Shown here: one piece after another, positions 1 to 13,230 of the stretch
How positions within the stretch are numbered: position 1 is the first letter of the stretch
How the letters are laid out: every line of letters begins with the position of its first letter
NCBI GenBank assembly: GCA_037013685.1
Contig: CM072894.1
Span: forward strand, 30,875,529 to 30,939,528
Direction: 5' to 3'
DNA: 64,000 nucleotides
DNA from: Acridotheres tristis
Lineage: Eukaryota; Chordata; Aves; Passeriformes; Sturnidae
Position numbers and translations under genes: made by a program
Notes under the pieces: model-generated
The model's input: the letters and a program-made list of their open reading frames with translations, nothing else
Told to the model about the DNA's origin: nothing
Databases searched by the model: none

Positions 1-3000
1 AAAGCTTAACACTTCTAAACAGCTTAATGAAAGACAGGAGGTGGCTTATATTTTTTCTGTCTCTAATTTTTCCAGTATTCAGGGGCTTAGATTATATGCC
101 AAGAATCCCTGCACCACAGGAAAAGTATTAGGTTCTCTATTCTTTCACTATGAATCCAGATTAATAGCTCCAATTCTTGCTCCCTGCAGACTGAAATGTA
201 TTCATTTGATTCTTTGAAATGTATGCATTTGTTGGGCTATATTCATTTGTACACATAACTAATTATAAAGTAATTAATATTATCTTCAGACATCTAAACA
301 GGCAAGCAAAGGAAGACAGAACCATTTATTATGGTGACAAAGGGAATCAGCATTTTCTTATCATGAAAATGCAAGTTATCTTGTTTTCTTGTACATCAGT
401 GTAATTAATCATTGTGTTTAGCATTCATAGATAATAACATCCAGTATCTGCTTTGATGAGATACAAACAAGCATATTATGAATCACTTCACATACAGACC
501 ATCCTAATTGCTAAAATTACTGTCTCCATGTCTGCTGCTCCTGTAGCAGCAGTTAGCTCAATGAAACGCCTCACACCCCCATGCTTTGGCAGCCAGTTTA
601 GCTGCTGTGCTAATACAGTGTTTGTGATTCTTATTATGAAGCCATGTTCTTCCTCCACTTATAATTTCATCCAGCCAGAGAAGTCCAGGGGTGGTCACTG
701 TGTGATGCAGGGCATAAGCAAGGGCATAATCAAACTTTCTATAGTGGATGACTGAGGGAGTGAAAAACACTGTCTAATTCACTGATCCCACCTAAATAAA
801 CCTCTTCACTGAATGGAAAACAAAGCAAAATCTTACTTTTATCTTTAACTGAATAATAAAATAAAATTTAAAAATAAAAGTAGTGTTATGAGTTAATTTA
901 GATTGTCTTCAATTATATAAATACGACTGACTAACCTTTAAGGCTTTTCATTAACCAGGATTCATCAATTCTAATCATCTGACACTCAAACACTCCAATT
1001 GCCATGCCAATGTAATTACAAGTTGCCAATTCTGCTGACAAAGTTCTCAGGTTACAAATATTGTTATCAATGCAGGATAAGTAATATTATGCCACACCGA
1101 TTTCACTTTCCTGAAGCATTAATGCTAAACTGGTGACAGATTTTATTAATGAAATCAATCTTCAAATATGTACTTAGTCATTATTTTTGGTTCAGAACTA
1201 GAAGCAGCCACTGATTACTAATCCCACATGATATTTTATCACAATTAATAAACACAATTGGAGTTATGGTAGAGTTAATCTTCATCTTCAATCAAAATAA
1301 TTAAAGTTTAATCTTCTAAGGGTAATTTGTTTGACCCCATCCTACCAAAAACATTCTGCTCTACAGATTGTGACTGAGGGTAGAAGGACAGTCAGGGCAT
1401 AAGGAACCAATTGAACAGTTGCTTTAGAGCATCTTTCATGTTGCACTTACATCTAAATGCAAAGTGTTAAGACTGCTCATCACTACAAGATGATTGTCCA
1501 GTTAAATAATATATTTGTTGCCTACAAAATGTGCATAAATTCATGTAAACAGCATATAATGCTATCTGTTAGCAACTGAAAATCATTCTGCAAGCTTATG
1601 CAGCTACAGACATCCAAGCAATGGCCAAAAATTTCACACTGGAAAAGTTTCATTGGCTTCCATCAGGCTGATCACAGAGCACAATTATCTTCTCAGTCAA
1701 TTGCTCCTTTTCACTTCCAGAATTGCTAGAGGATACTTAGGAATACGTTTTCAAGAAGAGATATCCCCTTTCCTCCTTGCATTCAGCATTATTTATCTTT
1801 TTTTCTAATCAAGAAAAAAGAATCAGAGAAAATCTTACACCGTATGATAAAAACAACTTAGAGCAATGTGATTTGTGAGAAAGCACAGTCTGAGTTTCAA
1901 GTATCAGACGAGGAAAGAACAGCCAAACTAGGTCAGATCAAGGGCTCTGAAACTGGCCAGCAGAAACTGACAAAATGAAAATGTTAAGAGGATGGCAAGC
2001 ATATTGTCATACTTACACAGAACATTTTCAGACAATTCTAGCCTCAATTTCTTCTCCAATAATTCCTAAATTCAATTTTCCTTCTTGAGTGCTACTGAAA
2101 ACTGAGCTGACATTTTCATTAAACTATCTATAGTAACTATAATGCCTCACCCGTGAATAGCAGTACTTAGTTCCCATCTGAATATATTGAACATATTGAA
2201 CACTTATTTAATCACCAGCCTCTGGAGCAAGCATAATTTTAAAAATTAAAATACAGTTATGAAATATAGCTGAGCAGTAAATACATCCAACAATCTCTTG
2301 GATGCTTTCAGACACTTGAAAGTAAAAAGACAGAGATATTCTAAGGATTTGGAGGATTTGGTTTTGGTTTCTGAGGTTGGTGGCTTTTTATCCATCAAAA
2401 TCACAGAAGGAGTATTAGAATTTTTAACTCATGGGTAATGCCTGGCTTTTTGACTGTGTGTCATAAACAGCTATAAGATAACCAAAAGGAAAGTTTAAAA
2501 AAATCTTAAGACATGACTTGCTAAATATTGTTGGTCACAAGCATTGACATTAGGAGTTGTCTCCCTGTTCTGCTTGCAGAATTTCTTGTAACAGAACTGT
2601 CAGATTGTGCCCGTATTGGAAGAAAGAGCAATAATACTAATTTACTTCTATCTTGTGAGAGATGCTAAGCAAACTCAGACTGAAAATTTATATCAGCACT
2701 CAAGCTTGCCAAGAGCAAAGGTTGAAGTAGTTGAAGTAGGCAAGGGTTTGTGGTTTTTAATTTTAATTTTCACAAATAAATTACTATAGTAACTACATAG
2801 GCATCTACCTATACAAGCTTGAGGGTGTATCAGCTCAGCTTTTATCTCACAATGAATCACTTTGGGTATTTTTTGACCTGGTGCCAGTCCTGCTGAGAAT
2901 ATCTGTATATTACAAACAGGCTGCTGATGTCGATGAGAAAAGACACAATGAATAAAAAGTGAAATGTAGATAAGGGTTTGTAGGAGGAGAGCCTAGAGAA

Positions 3001-5340
3001 ACTGATTTCACCTCATAGAATTTTGATATTCACTATAAATGTACGTTCCCATGTGCATTTCAAGAGCATTTGACACTTTGCAAAGCTCATTGTTCAGGAA
3101 CAAAGTGTAAAAGCTGTGCTGACTTAGCACGAATTCATGGCACAAGTGCATGGCAAATCCAAGAATGCAAGGCTGCCTCAAATACAGACTCACTCTCTTT
3201 CCACATGTCCACCAAGCTGATGCACATGTGAAAAACCCCCCGAGAGTCATATTGTCCCTTTGATGTGTCATGGCTCTCAGCGGGGCTGTCAGGAGTGCAC
3301 GATGGCAACGCCAAGCACTGAATGTGTCAGCACTGCAGAGGAAATCAGAAGCAATTAGGCAGCAATACTGTCTAAAAGTATCTCAGTTCTTAGAACCATT
3401 TCTTCCCACAACACATATTTGATGACAAATTCTGGAAACTCCATTCAATTTTCACTCAGCTTAACAGGCACTCGCCCTCTGGAAGTGCCTGGGAATTGTT
3501 TTTGAAAAGGAGTTCAACAACAATGTCAAGTTTTGGCCCGAAGTCAGCTGGAAACAAGCCACAAGCCAGACACAGATGGCCCCTAGGATACGCTTCCAAA
3601 GACCCTGACAAACTTAAAATTAAATTTTAATTATGTCTGTTCAGCTTGATTTATAATAATTGTCAATATCTGTGGTTTGAAATAACACGTTTTACAACAT
3701 GATCAGTTAGAGAAAATATTTTCCTAATGACTAAAGGGAGGAAGAGTCTGCATTGAGTCCAAGAATTATATTATCAATCTTATTTATTATTTTTTTAAAC
3801 CATAACACAAAAACATTTAGGAGACACTGATCTGAAACTGGAGTGAAAGGCTGAAGAATAATATGTTTTCCTGGTTCTGCAGCAGTCAGATTTAGAAGTC
3901 TATTCCTGCAGCCACAAGAGCAGCTGAGGTCCCAGGAGTTCACAGAGATAATTAATGGCATTTGATATGCTCACAAATTTTGAAGAGTCCCTAGAACCAT
4001 AAAAATTTTATTGGCCAATTACTTTTTTCAATAATTATGTGCCGAGAGTTGATAATTTATTTTGGACATTTGGACAAAGATTATTGTGATCTTCTTCACA
4101 AGTAAACGCACAATTATTTTAGACCACAGCAGAGCACATTAAAATATTCAGTTTTTTTCTTTCTTGTAGAGTTCACTTGCAAAAATGGGCTTTCAAGCTT
4201 ATCAGTTTTTGCGTTATATTTCTGAAATAAACTGCCATGACTTAAAAGATATCAGGCTCAACAAATTCTCTTTCTCACTGGTGTCAGTGTTTCTTGCCTT
4301 CAAGCAATGGCCACTGGCAAAATCACAGGCTCAAGCTGTGACTGTGCCAGGAATTTGCTAAATCAATGCTTCAAGTTGCTCAGAAATCATCTGCTTTCCT
4401 TCTTTGAATCTATTTACAAAGAAATTGTTGAATATGGTTTTAAATAAGAGGAGTAAAAGGATAGATTAAAAGAGCAACTCAATTCATGTGAAATGAGAAC
4501 TTCTAAGCCAGAGTGAAGAATAGATCCCAATAATGCCAGCAGAGGAGTGTTCAGAGATCAGGAACCACAGAAAATTGTAGCTACTGTCCCTGCAATGAAT
4601 AAATGGCTCACCGGAAACAAATCCCATCACTTGCAACTATTGCACTGGCAGTGTAAGAGATGATGCACAGATCCTCAGTGTTTGGGGGTTTTTCCCCTCA
4701 TATAAAATGAACAAAACTAATACACATTTCTAGTTTGATTTTTTGACAAATTGACCCAGAAATTACATCTGCCATGGGTCTTTGAATTTCTGGCCATTGC
4801 TTGAATCATTCTGACCAGCTGCCACTTCAACTGAAAAGATATTATAAGCTTTCCAATTTTGTATTCTTTTTAGAGGTAGGCTCCTGTAAGATCTCCTCCC
4901 TAATAAGCTATTTGTTTTTCATAGCACCAATTGAATGAAATATTTTTCTTCATACATCAAATCTTGCCTAATTTACAACATTCTCCCATTTGGGCTATAA
5001 ATTAAAATTACTGTTGCCTTTCTTTTAAGTAAGTGGCTAAACCCCTGAAATTCATGTACAATGGAATAAAGGACAGGACTTTACAGCTTCTATGCATTCT
5101 ATCCCTTTAACTTACAGTTCCTAAATCAACAGGTTTCCTCACACAAGTCCTTCACTTTTTTTACAAACATAACTCCAGAAACTCTGTCTATCATCTGGAA
5201 GTTTGTGTAATAGAACTACTGATTATCTCACACCCTGTCCTAAAGCAAAGTTTGTCCTTTAAGAATTACAGCACATTATTCTATAACAATATTTTCCCTC
5301 TCACCCAGGTGGCAGAAACATGAGGTGATGAGAACCTCAG
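1..5340. other. AT-rich non-coding stretch, no gene seen
   Basis: No open frame here exceeds about 100 codons and none resembles a known protein. Stop codons are dense in all frames. CpG is rare and there is no CpG-island-like promoter. The only internal structure I see is minor: a short tandem of an ATATTGAAC word near 2184-2202. No CR1 tail, tRNA or microsatellite longer than a few units was noticed. I read it as intronic or intergenic bird DNA. An unrecognised regulatory element cannot be excluded without alignment. Confidence 0.75.
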
Positions 5341-7450
5341 TGGGAGTTCACTGAAAGCCACAGGAGGGTGAAGTCCATGGCTCAGCTCAGCTCCAGACTC
5401 CTCTCTGAAGTCTGATTCTCTGCCTCTGAAAATAATGCAGCTTTACAATGTTTTTTAACAGCCTCTTCTCAATTCAGAACCCCAGTTAGAGACCGTGTTT
5501 GTGCAACACTGGCAGCTGTATGGGCTGCATGGGGGCCTCAAGGAAACCTGCACAGAGCCTGTCCTCCCAGAGAGCAGAAGGAGCTATGCCCAACATCACT
5601 ATCTGAGCACGGACTTTGCTGCAGCCTCCCAAGCCATGAAGATCCCGCTGGTTTCCATCCTGCAAGCCAAATCAATGTTAGGAGGCTGAGCAGGCAAGGC
5701 TTCAGCAGAAATTCGGGGAAACAGAAACTGTTGCGCCAGAGGAAGAAATCTTTAAACAGCAAAAGTATAAAAATACTATTAAACATTGTAGTTCCACTGA
5801 GTAATTTGTGGGAAGGGAGTTGTAGAGGACTGTGGGCAGGGGAAGACACAGTTTGTGTTCCCTGGTCTGTGTGATCTTAGGAGAGGTGACAAAAGCAGGG
5901 CATTTGGCATTGCATGTTCTAGATCTGGGATAATGCTATGAAACCTGCATATCACCCATTATTACAGGGAAGCTTTGTGAGAATAATCTTTTGAAGTAGG
6001 AGGTTGCTACAGAATTGTATCTTTAAATGCTTGTTCTCACACTCCAGGGCTTATTAATTCAAAAGTTTAATCCTTTATAAAAATGATACACCAGAAGTTA
6101 CTATTTGAATACAAATAATATTTTGTATGAAACAAATTCCACAGGAAGGAGAGTAACCAGCAGATAGTTCAGATTAATTTGACAAAATTTTGAAATTGTA
6201 GGCTTACTTGAAATAAAATCTAAGAGATAAAAATTTGTTTGGAAAACACATTCACCTTCTTACAGCAAAGAGAGTTATGCAATATAGATTTAAAATACTC
6301 TCAAACTGCTTGATGTCTCCCAAAGATGATATTGTAATAGAACAATGGGCTCAGGATCTGCATCCAGAGCAGAAAATAAATTATTAAAAAATAAGGGTTT
6401 CACAAATGAGTGTTAATTTGAGATTTTTTTTTTAACTAAAAGTCAAAAGTATCTTTCCAACCAAATCATTACTCTTCTCATATCAGCAATAATGAGCTTT
6501 TTCCAAAATAATTTCCTAGTGCAACAGAAAGAGCTAGGTTTATTCTATTTCATGTTACTTCTTTCCATTCTGTACCAGACAACGAAAAATGATAAAATTT
6601 GTATCAGATACAGAAGGGGTCACAGCACTGCTGCCTTCTGCAGAGCCAGGGAAGGGAATTTGAATGAAGAACCAAAGCCATGAGTGGCATCCCCTGACAA
6701 AGTTTGGTTCTGAAGTGCAGAATCTTTCAATAGAATGAAGGGGAAAATAAGATCTAAACCAAACTGAGTTTAAAAGAGAGGAATGACTTTGGATCATTTG
6801 AATGATGAAGGTGAACGTGGTGTGTGCTGGGCTAGTACTGTATTTATTAATACAGAGCCTAAAGCCATAGGAGCTGAGGCCCCAAGGACCTCCCAACATA
6901 CAGTATCTTTGCAAAATGCATTTCCTTTTCTTTGGGACAATACCCCACTGTGGGACACTTAGCTACAGAGAAGAAACTGGCAAGTCCTGATAGACCCCAG
7001 TGGGAACCCTTCAGCCCAATACAAGGGATTCTGAGGTGGTTTTGGTGAGACTGAATTTATCAGTCAAGGAACAAGCCAACATCACCACTCCTGCCTTGAG
7101 CCTGTGCATCCCTCAGAAAATTTCTCAGCCCAGAGAGCAGCAGGGAGTCAGTGCCACAGCATGGGCACAGCACACACGAGCAGGAACGAGACTTCTCTTG
7201 GCCTTGAAGTGTCCAGTCCAGATTTAACCTCCCAGGCTATTGGCCTGGCATCAGGCTGTCAGCTGCACAGCCTCTGATGGCAGCCTGTGTTCTTCTGCTA
7301 AACCAGTGCCTTCTGTTCCCAGGCAATGGATGTTGTATCTTTACAGGAGTTACAAATTATTGGATACAAAAGGACTTTCAGGGAGGCAGGTAGTCATAAA
7401 GAAGAAAAAAGAAAATATTAGACTTGTTTAAGTTTGATTCAAAAATTCTC
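5341..7450. other. Non-coding stretch with several chance ORFs
   Basis: Base composition is a little richer in G and C than the flanks, especially around 5340-5700 and 7000-7330. Several open frames of 60-119 codons overlap on both strands, for example a 119-codon minus frame at 6555-6914. Their translations show no domain, signal peptide or repeat that I recognise. Overlap on both strands and the lack of a recognisable product argue for chance ORFs where stop codons happen to be sparser. No repeat family was identified. Confidence 0.7.
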
Positions 7451-10400
7451 TCTCTCAATTAGACTCTGCTGTATTCAATGGATTTACATCTTTTAAATAC
7501 ATCAAATGCAAATGCAGACATCTCCAGTACAAATAGGAAGTGATCTAAGTAATGCTGAATTAGTTTTTAAAGATCTGGTAAATAAATTGGACAGGTCAAG
7601 TTAAGCACAAGATTCCACACACCCTTCAAGGGCCACGGTAAGAACTTCTCATTACTCTTATATGTGCTTTGCTCCTCTCTCTCACAGTTCTATGGATAAG
7701 TTCCACAGATGTCTGAAGGAAACACAGCTGGGGGAGAGAAGGATGCAAGGAACAGTATCTCTGAGTGTCTGGCATCCCCTCCCCTTGTGAGCTGAATCCC
7801 ACTTGAGAAAACACAATTGTTTAATGCCAAAACGGGTTTTCTGAGTCCCAGCAGCTCTTGACTCTCTGTTCAAGCCTGCACAAATACATAAAGGCAGCAT
7901 AACCAGACACAGATGGGGACTATAACTAGCAATGACAGCGAAGTCACACAGTCCCAAAGAAACCAAGATTTCCCTTGGTTTCCCTTTCTCTTATCACGTC
8001 TTCCTTCTATTCTTGCATCTAAAAGTGGGAGGAGCACAAAGATTGTAAAACAGGACAGAATTTTTTATTCTGTCAGTTCTGAGACCTTTTACTACGCACT
8101 GTAACACTCAGTGCACGAAGGGCACCAGAAATGACACTGATGTGTATTTTCCTCAGTATGTGGACAATCTCATTCCTAACACACACAGGAACTGGTCTGT
8201 AGACTGGTTCCACACACACTTTCATTTGGTTTTCATTTCACCCTTAGATATTACTGTTGAAGCATTATCAGACTAAAATAAGATTTTTGAGCAATGGTAT
8301 CTCCTCAAATGATACAATGTTAAGGTTTTTGAGGCAAAACTATTATTTTTGCAAGTAAAATTAAGTCCTTTGCCTTCTATGCATATAAGACCTTTAACGT
8401 AAATATATGCCTCTCCTTTTGCAGAGTGATTTCTTTTGTCAACACTACATGCACTGACTGCTGAACAGAGTATAATCTAAAAAATTAACTTCAACTTTCA
8501 ATTTTCATAACTTACACAATCACTACAGTCATGTCTCACTTGATATCAGTTGACCATAAATGGTTTTGCTTACCTAGAGGGCAAACAAAATAGAAACAGG
8601 AGACAGAATATAACCTTTCAAATGAAATATTATAGCTATTAGTTCCACAAACACACTGTACCTAACTCAGAACCAAATTCTGCCCTCAAAAAATGACGTG
8701 TCATTTATAATTATATATCTGTCTGTACATACAAAAAGTGAAGGAGACAGAATATGAGAGGACAGTCTAGTCTCTGAATTTTATAAAGAAATGCCTGCCT
8801 CAGGTGTCTGGATACTGTGGAGATCTATTATATTTTTATCTTTGTTTAATAGGACTTAGAGTGTGTTGCAAATGGAGTCCATTCAACAAAAATTAATAAT
8901 TTTACAAAAATAGTTTGGGTTTTTTCTGCACTGACTTTTAATTTTAATTCAGATTCCTTCTACCAGCTCTTGCTGTCAACATTGGTTAAAATTAAACAGG
9001 CAGCCAGGAGATCATGAACAATTCTAGCATACTTTATATGATAAAAAATGTATAACTTCAAAATAGCTAATAGAAAATTGGCACAATATACATACATTGC
9101 AATTTCATTCGAATATGATTCACAAATCCTGGTGGGTTAAGTATTACTATTTCTGGGATATGGAAATTCTAGCTAGAACAAGCTCTTAGCTTTGTTTTTG
9201 TGCTCACCCCACTCATGCCCTATAGCTCCTCTTTGAAGAAATTTCCCATTTCAGGAGGAGTTCCACCATTTCTGCCACTTCTAGGGAAAGGCAATTTCCC
9301 CATGATGTGTCAATGGCACAATCCAAGATATCCCACAGTGGATGCAAATACTGCAAACAGAGTTTGGCCAGAGCCGTTTAACATGCATTTCAGAATTCTC
9401 CTATGCTGAACTGAGAAATGCCAGGGACCTTTATAAATAAAAATCTCATACATTTTAGCAAGAAAATGAATCTGGTATTTTATGAGAGAGAGAATTATAT
9501 TCTCTTATTCTACTGGATACAAAACGAAATTATAAAGACATTGTTCTTAGGCTTATCATGTGGTCTGCTCTAGTTGGGACAGTTCTCAGAAAGAGTTTCC
9601 CAGGTCTTCTTTGGAATACTTCTCTGGACTGGAAAATCTACAGCTAAAAATCAAACTTTCTTTCTTGAGTTTTGGCCCTAATATGAAGAATGTGACACAT
9701 CAATTTGACAGGTTTCAAACGTCCCACTTTTCTTCCTATTTCTTTTCTTTTATTCATACCACATCACCTTGGCCTTTGATAGATCAGTTTGAAAATTCCA
9801 TTGAGATTCTAAAAGCAAAAGCAAAGCAATACATGGCAAAGATAAAACAAATAGCTCTAAAAATGACTGGGGGATCAACGCAGTGCTGATGGAGTGGTGA
9901 ATCAAAGGATGCACATTCTTTAGGGTTTCATTGTGACAGTCCTGCATTGAAGGCATGAGGAAACTCATCTGAGTCATGCTGTGTTATAACATTTATCATA
10001 AAGCAACACTATTAATGCAAGCAGACAAGACAATTCACAGTCTGATGTATTAGTCCAGAGAGAACAGGAACAGATAGATTTTCTACAAACAAGCTTAACC
10101 CAAAATAAATATAAAAGCGTCTTTGTTCTTTGAAATGGCCCTCTCATTCATACTATTCATACTTTTTTTTAGAAATTCTTGGTTTTAAATTAGTGTTTTG
10201 AGTACAGCATATTCCTCTGGCCAAAAGGGCGAAGTAATTTTAAAGCTGGTACATTTCTATTAAAAGTACAGTGGGTCTTCCCTCCATCCCAAAAGTCATG
10301 GAAAGGAGAGCAGCTCAAGGCAATTGGCTGCTGCACCAGATGGTGAAACAATTCTGCCTGGGTTCTTCCCTGAACTGCCCTGCTTCCCTTCATGCTGCTT

Positions 10401-12170
10401 CCCTTGCTACTTCTCCTGTGCTGCTTCCAGCTGTTCTGCATACAGGCCTTCCACTGGGGAGGATGAAAGTTTGTCAAACTATTGGTAGTCACTTCTACCC
10501 AGAAAACAGAAGTGACACCTCATAATGATACCCTGTCCTCCAGAGCACTCTGACAGCATTGCAAAGCACTTCAGGAAAGGTATAAACCATCAGGCTGAAA
10601 ATGAAACTGAGACACCGAATTAGCCACTCTAAAATCACAGCTATTGATAAAAGCAGCCACTAATTACCAGTTTTGCTTTTTCACTTCCATTTTGCCCATC
10701 ATCTTTTAAAAATTGTGCCAGATCTTGCTTTCTCTGGTTTTCAGCTTGTAAAGAATAATAAAATGCTGCAAATCGCTTTTCCCTCTGGGAATCACACAAG
10801 TAATAGTGTGGCTTCACAGCATTACAGAGCTGAATAATGAGGAGAGATAATGCCAGGGCATGACACCAAAATCCAGCTCCTGATCTTTAACCCTCTAGAA
10901 CTGCACAAGTACTAGATTTCATAGGCAGCAGGACCACCATTATCTTCAAGTCTGACCTCCTGAATAATGAAGGCCACAGAATTTCATTCCCAGTCAGAGG
11001 AGGAAACTAATAAGGGATGCTTGATTCTGCCTGCTGAAGTAGCTCTTGAGACTAGTTGTAAGGTTAAAAAGAGGATATCTATTAGCTGCTCCATTCCAGA
11101 CAGTAAAAGCTAGGTTAGCTCTATGCTGTCCATATTTTGAAGTGGGTAGAATTTCCTTGCAAGCCCTTTTCCTCATTTATCTTCTCTCCCAGGCTGTATC
11201 TACATGCACAGAGCCATTGCCCTGAAGCCCTGGGCTATGACCAGCTATACAGCAGATTTGCTTAAACTTAAGTCCACAGTCCAGCCCAGTCCTGGAGTCT
11301 TCACCAAGAGATGAGGTAATCTCTTTCCTCATCATCCTTCCAATATACACTTTTCTACACTCTATTTTATATTTGTTTGCATAAACATATGCTGTGAGCT
11401 CAAAGTCTGTCAGCAATTCACAGATGGCCACATTCAAATAAGCATCTTTGATAAAGATGCAAGGTCTGACTAAAGATGTCAGAAATCTCTAATCTGACTT
11501 GAAGCATCTCAGCTTGGTAATGTGAAATCTGGGTTAGCCTTGTGCAGAGACAAAGGCCAGCTGCCCTACGAATTCAGTTTTATATTCTGAATTACTCTAA
11601 TTCCTGACATTGTTTGGCAATTTGGGACTGATAGAATATGCAAGAAGGTTGTCTGACTTGCATTTGAATTTAATGCTGTTGCCAGATCTAACAGGAAATG
11701 CCATATAAAGAGGAGTGTTTATCAAAGTTCTAAGGCCAGACCTAACACCTGTTTGTTTTCCAGGGTAACCCACAATGCTTATTTGTCATCAACAAAAATA
11801 AACTGTGTTTTATTCACAGCTACAGAAAGAGCAAAAGATGAAAACATTGCTGGGGGTGCACCCACACTGCCTTTTCTTTCTGTTGTCCTACAGTTTTATA
11901 TTAACCAGAAACATCAGCAGGGAAGTGAGAGAAAATGGAAGAAAATAGTCTGAAAATAAGTTTAGTATGGCTTTTGTATCTCAAATACTGGCAAAACAAC
12001 ATATAAACATTGCTTCCAAGATTGCTTTATCCTTATTTCATAGGAATTCAACAATGCCAAATGAGCAGAATGAAAAAAAAAAGAAAACACTAATAGCATC
12101 AAATTTACAGCAGAGAAATCACAATAAGACCTACAACATTAACTCCTTCCTTCAGGAAAATGCATAACAG
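7451..12170. other. AT-rich non-coding stretch, no gene seen
   Basis: Open frames are at most about 109 codons (9560-9889, plus) and unrecognisable. The sequence has many TAAT and ATTA words and short A and T runs but no long simple repeat. No CR1 3' tail, LTR boundary or tRNA-like arm was noticed. I read it as intron or intergenic sequence. Confidence 0.75.
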
Positions 12171-13230
12171 AAGTGTCACTACCAAACTTTCCAGAACAGG
12201 GGCCAATTTATCATATGAGAAGGTTCATCACACACTGAAATTTGTCTGTATTTTAAGCAAATGAACAGTAGCCTCAGTAGCCATATTGCAACAGATGCTA
12301 GCCCAATTATGAGGCCTCCCCTGCAGAGCTCTCCTAATTCCCACCTGGGGGGCTTCTTCTGAGTCACTTCACTGTGGCCAGGCTGGGGACATTTGCTGGC
12401 TACAGGACCAGCAGAGGAGTCCATTCCCAAAACATCCAGTGTATCCCAAAGCTACACTGAGGATAGCCACAAGCAGTCAAGACAATCCCACAGCTCTCAC
12501 TTCTCCTTCTCTGCCCAGGCATCAAAATCCTCCAAATCCCCTAGCTCACAGTATCCCACATCGTCCTGCAGTATGGGAGTCACTCCTGTGATAGTGCTGG
12601 TGGTTCCTTTGACAGTCCTACATTTTCAGGGGGTTCCTGAGAAAACCTAATTTCACTTCTTTTTTTCCTCTTTTCAGAGAGGCCTTGATGCCCTAGGCAT
12701 CCTAATTTGACCAAATGATACCTTCCACCATATCAATTTGACTCCCTTGTAACTCAGGCTTGTACTCCTCTGTAAAATTGTAACTTAATGATATTTAAAG
12801 TACTGCAGCTACTTCCTTCTTTATGTGTGTGGAAATGCTGCAGCCTGGCAAAGGTGGCTTTGCTCCCTCCATCCTGTGCTGTGTTGTTTCCCCTGTGTGT
12901 GCCCATTTGGCAGCAATTGGTTTGGGTCAATGGTTTATTAGCCATTTGTTTGCTGCCTGAAAGGCCCCACACAGATGCTGGATGCTTTGTTTTCTTTTCC
13001 TGATTGCTTTCACACATGAAGCTGTTAAGCACATGCTGGTGGATCAAATGAAAATATTACACACTTAAACTCTTACCAAGCATGCCAGGTGAGGAGCACA
13101 TGTCAGTTCCTGCTTTTTTCAGGGCCAACCTGTCACCTCTGTGGCTTCCTCAGCTTGCCAAATAGTTTGAGTGTTAAAAAACTCCAGTCCCAGCCCATCT
13201 GTGCCCTTAGCATGAAGCTCATCCTCCAAA
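12171..13230. other. Non-coding patch with moderate GC and overlapping short ORFs
   Basis: Four open frames of 71-97 codons overlap on the two strands between 12179 and 13047, with no recognisable product. A well-formed acceptor-like pyrimidine tract ends in AG at 12677, but no good downstream donor was seen and the best reading frame after it closes within 11 codons. I do not call an exon here. Confidence 0.65.

Noticed and set aside
3010..3035. CTCATAGAATTTT as a CR1 tail
   Set aside because: A single octamer-like word with no CR1 sequence on either side.
6555..6914. 119-codon minus-strand frame
   Set aside because: Unrecognisable product, overlapped by a plus frame, no splice context.
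12655..12710. Acceptor-like tract ending at 12677 as an exon start
   Set aside because: No usable donor downstream, and the best frame closes within 11 codons.
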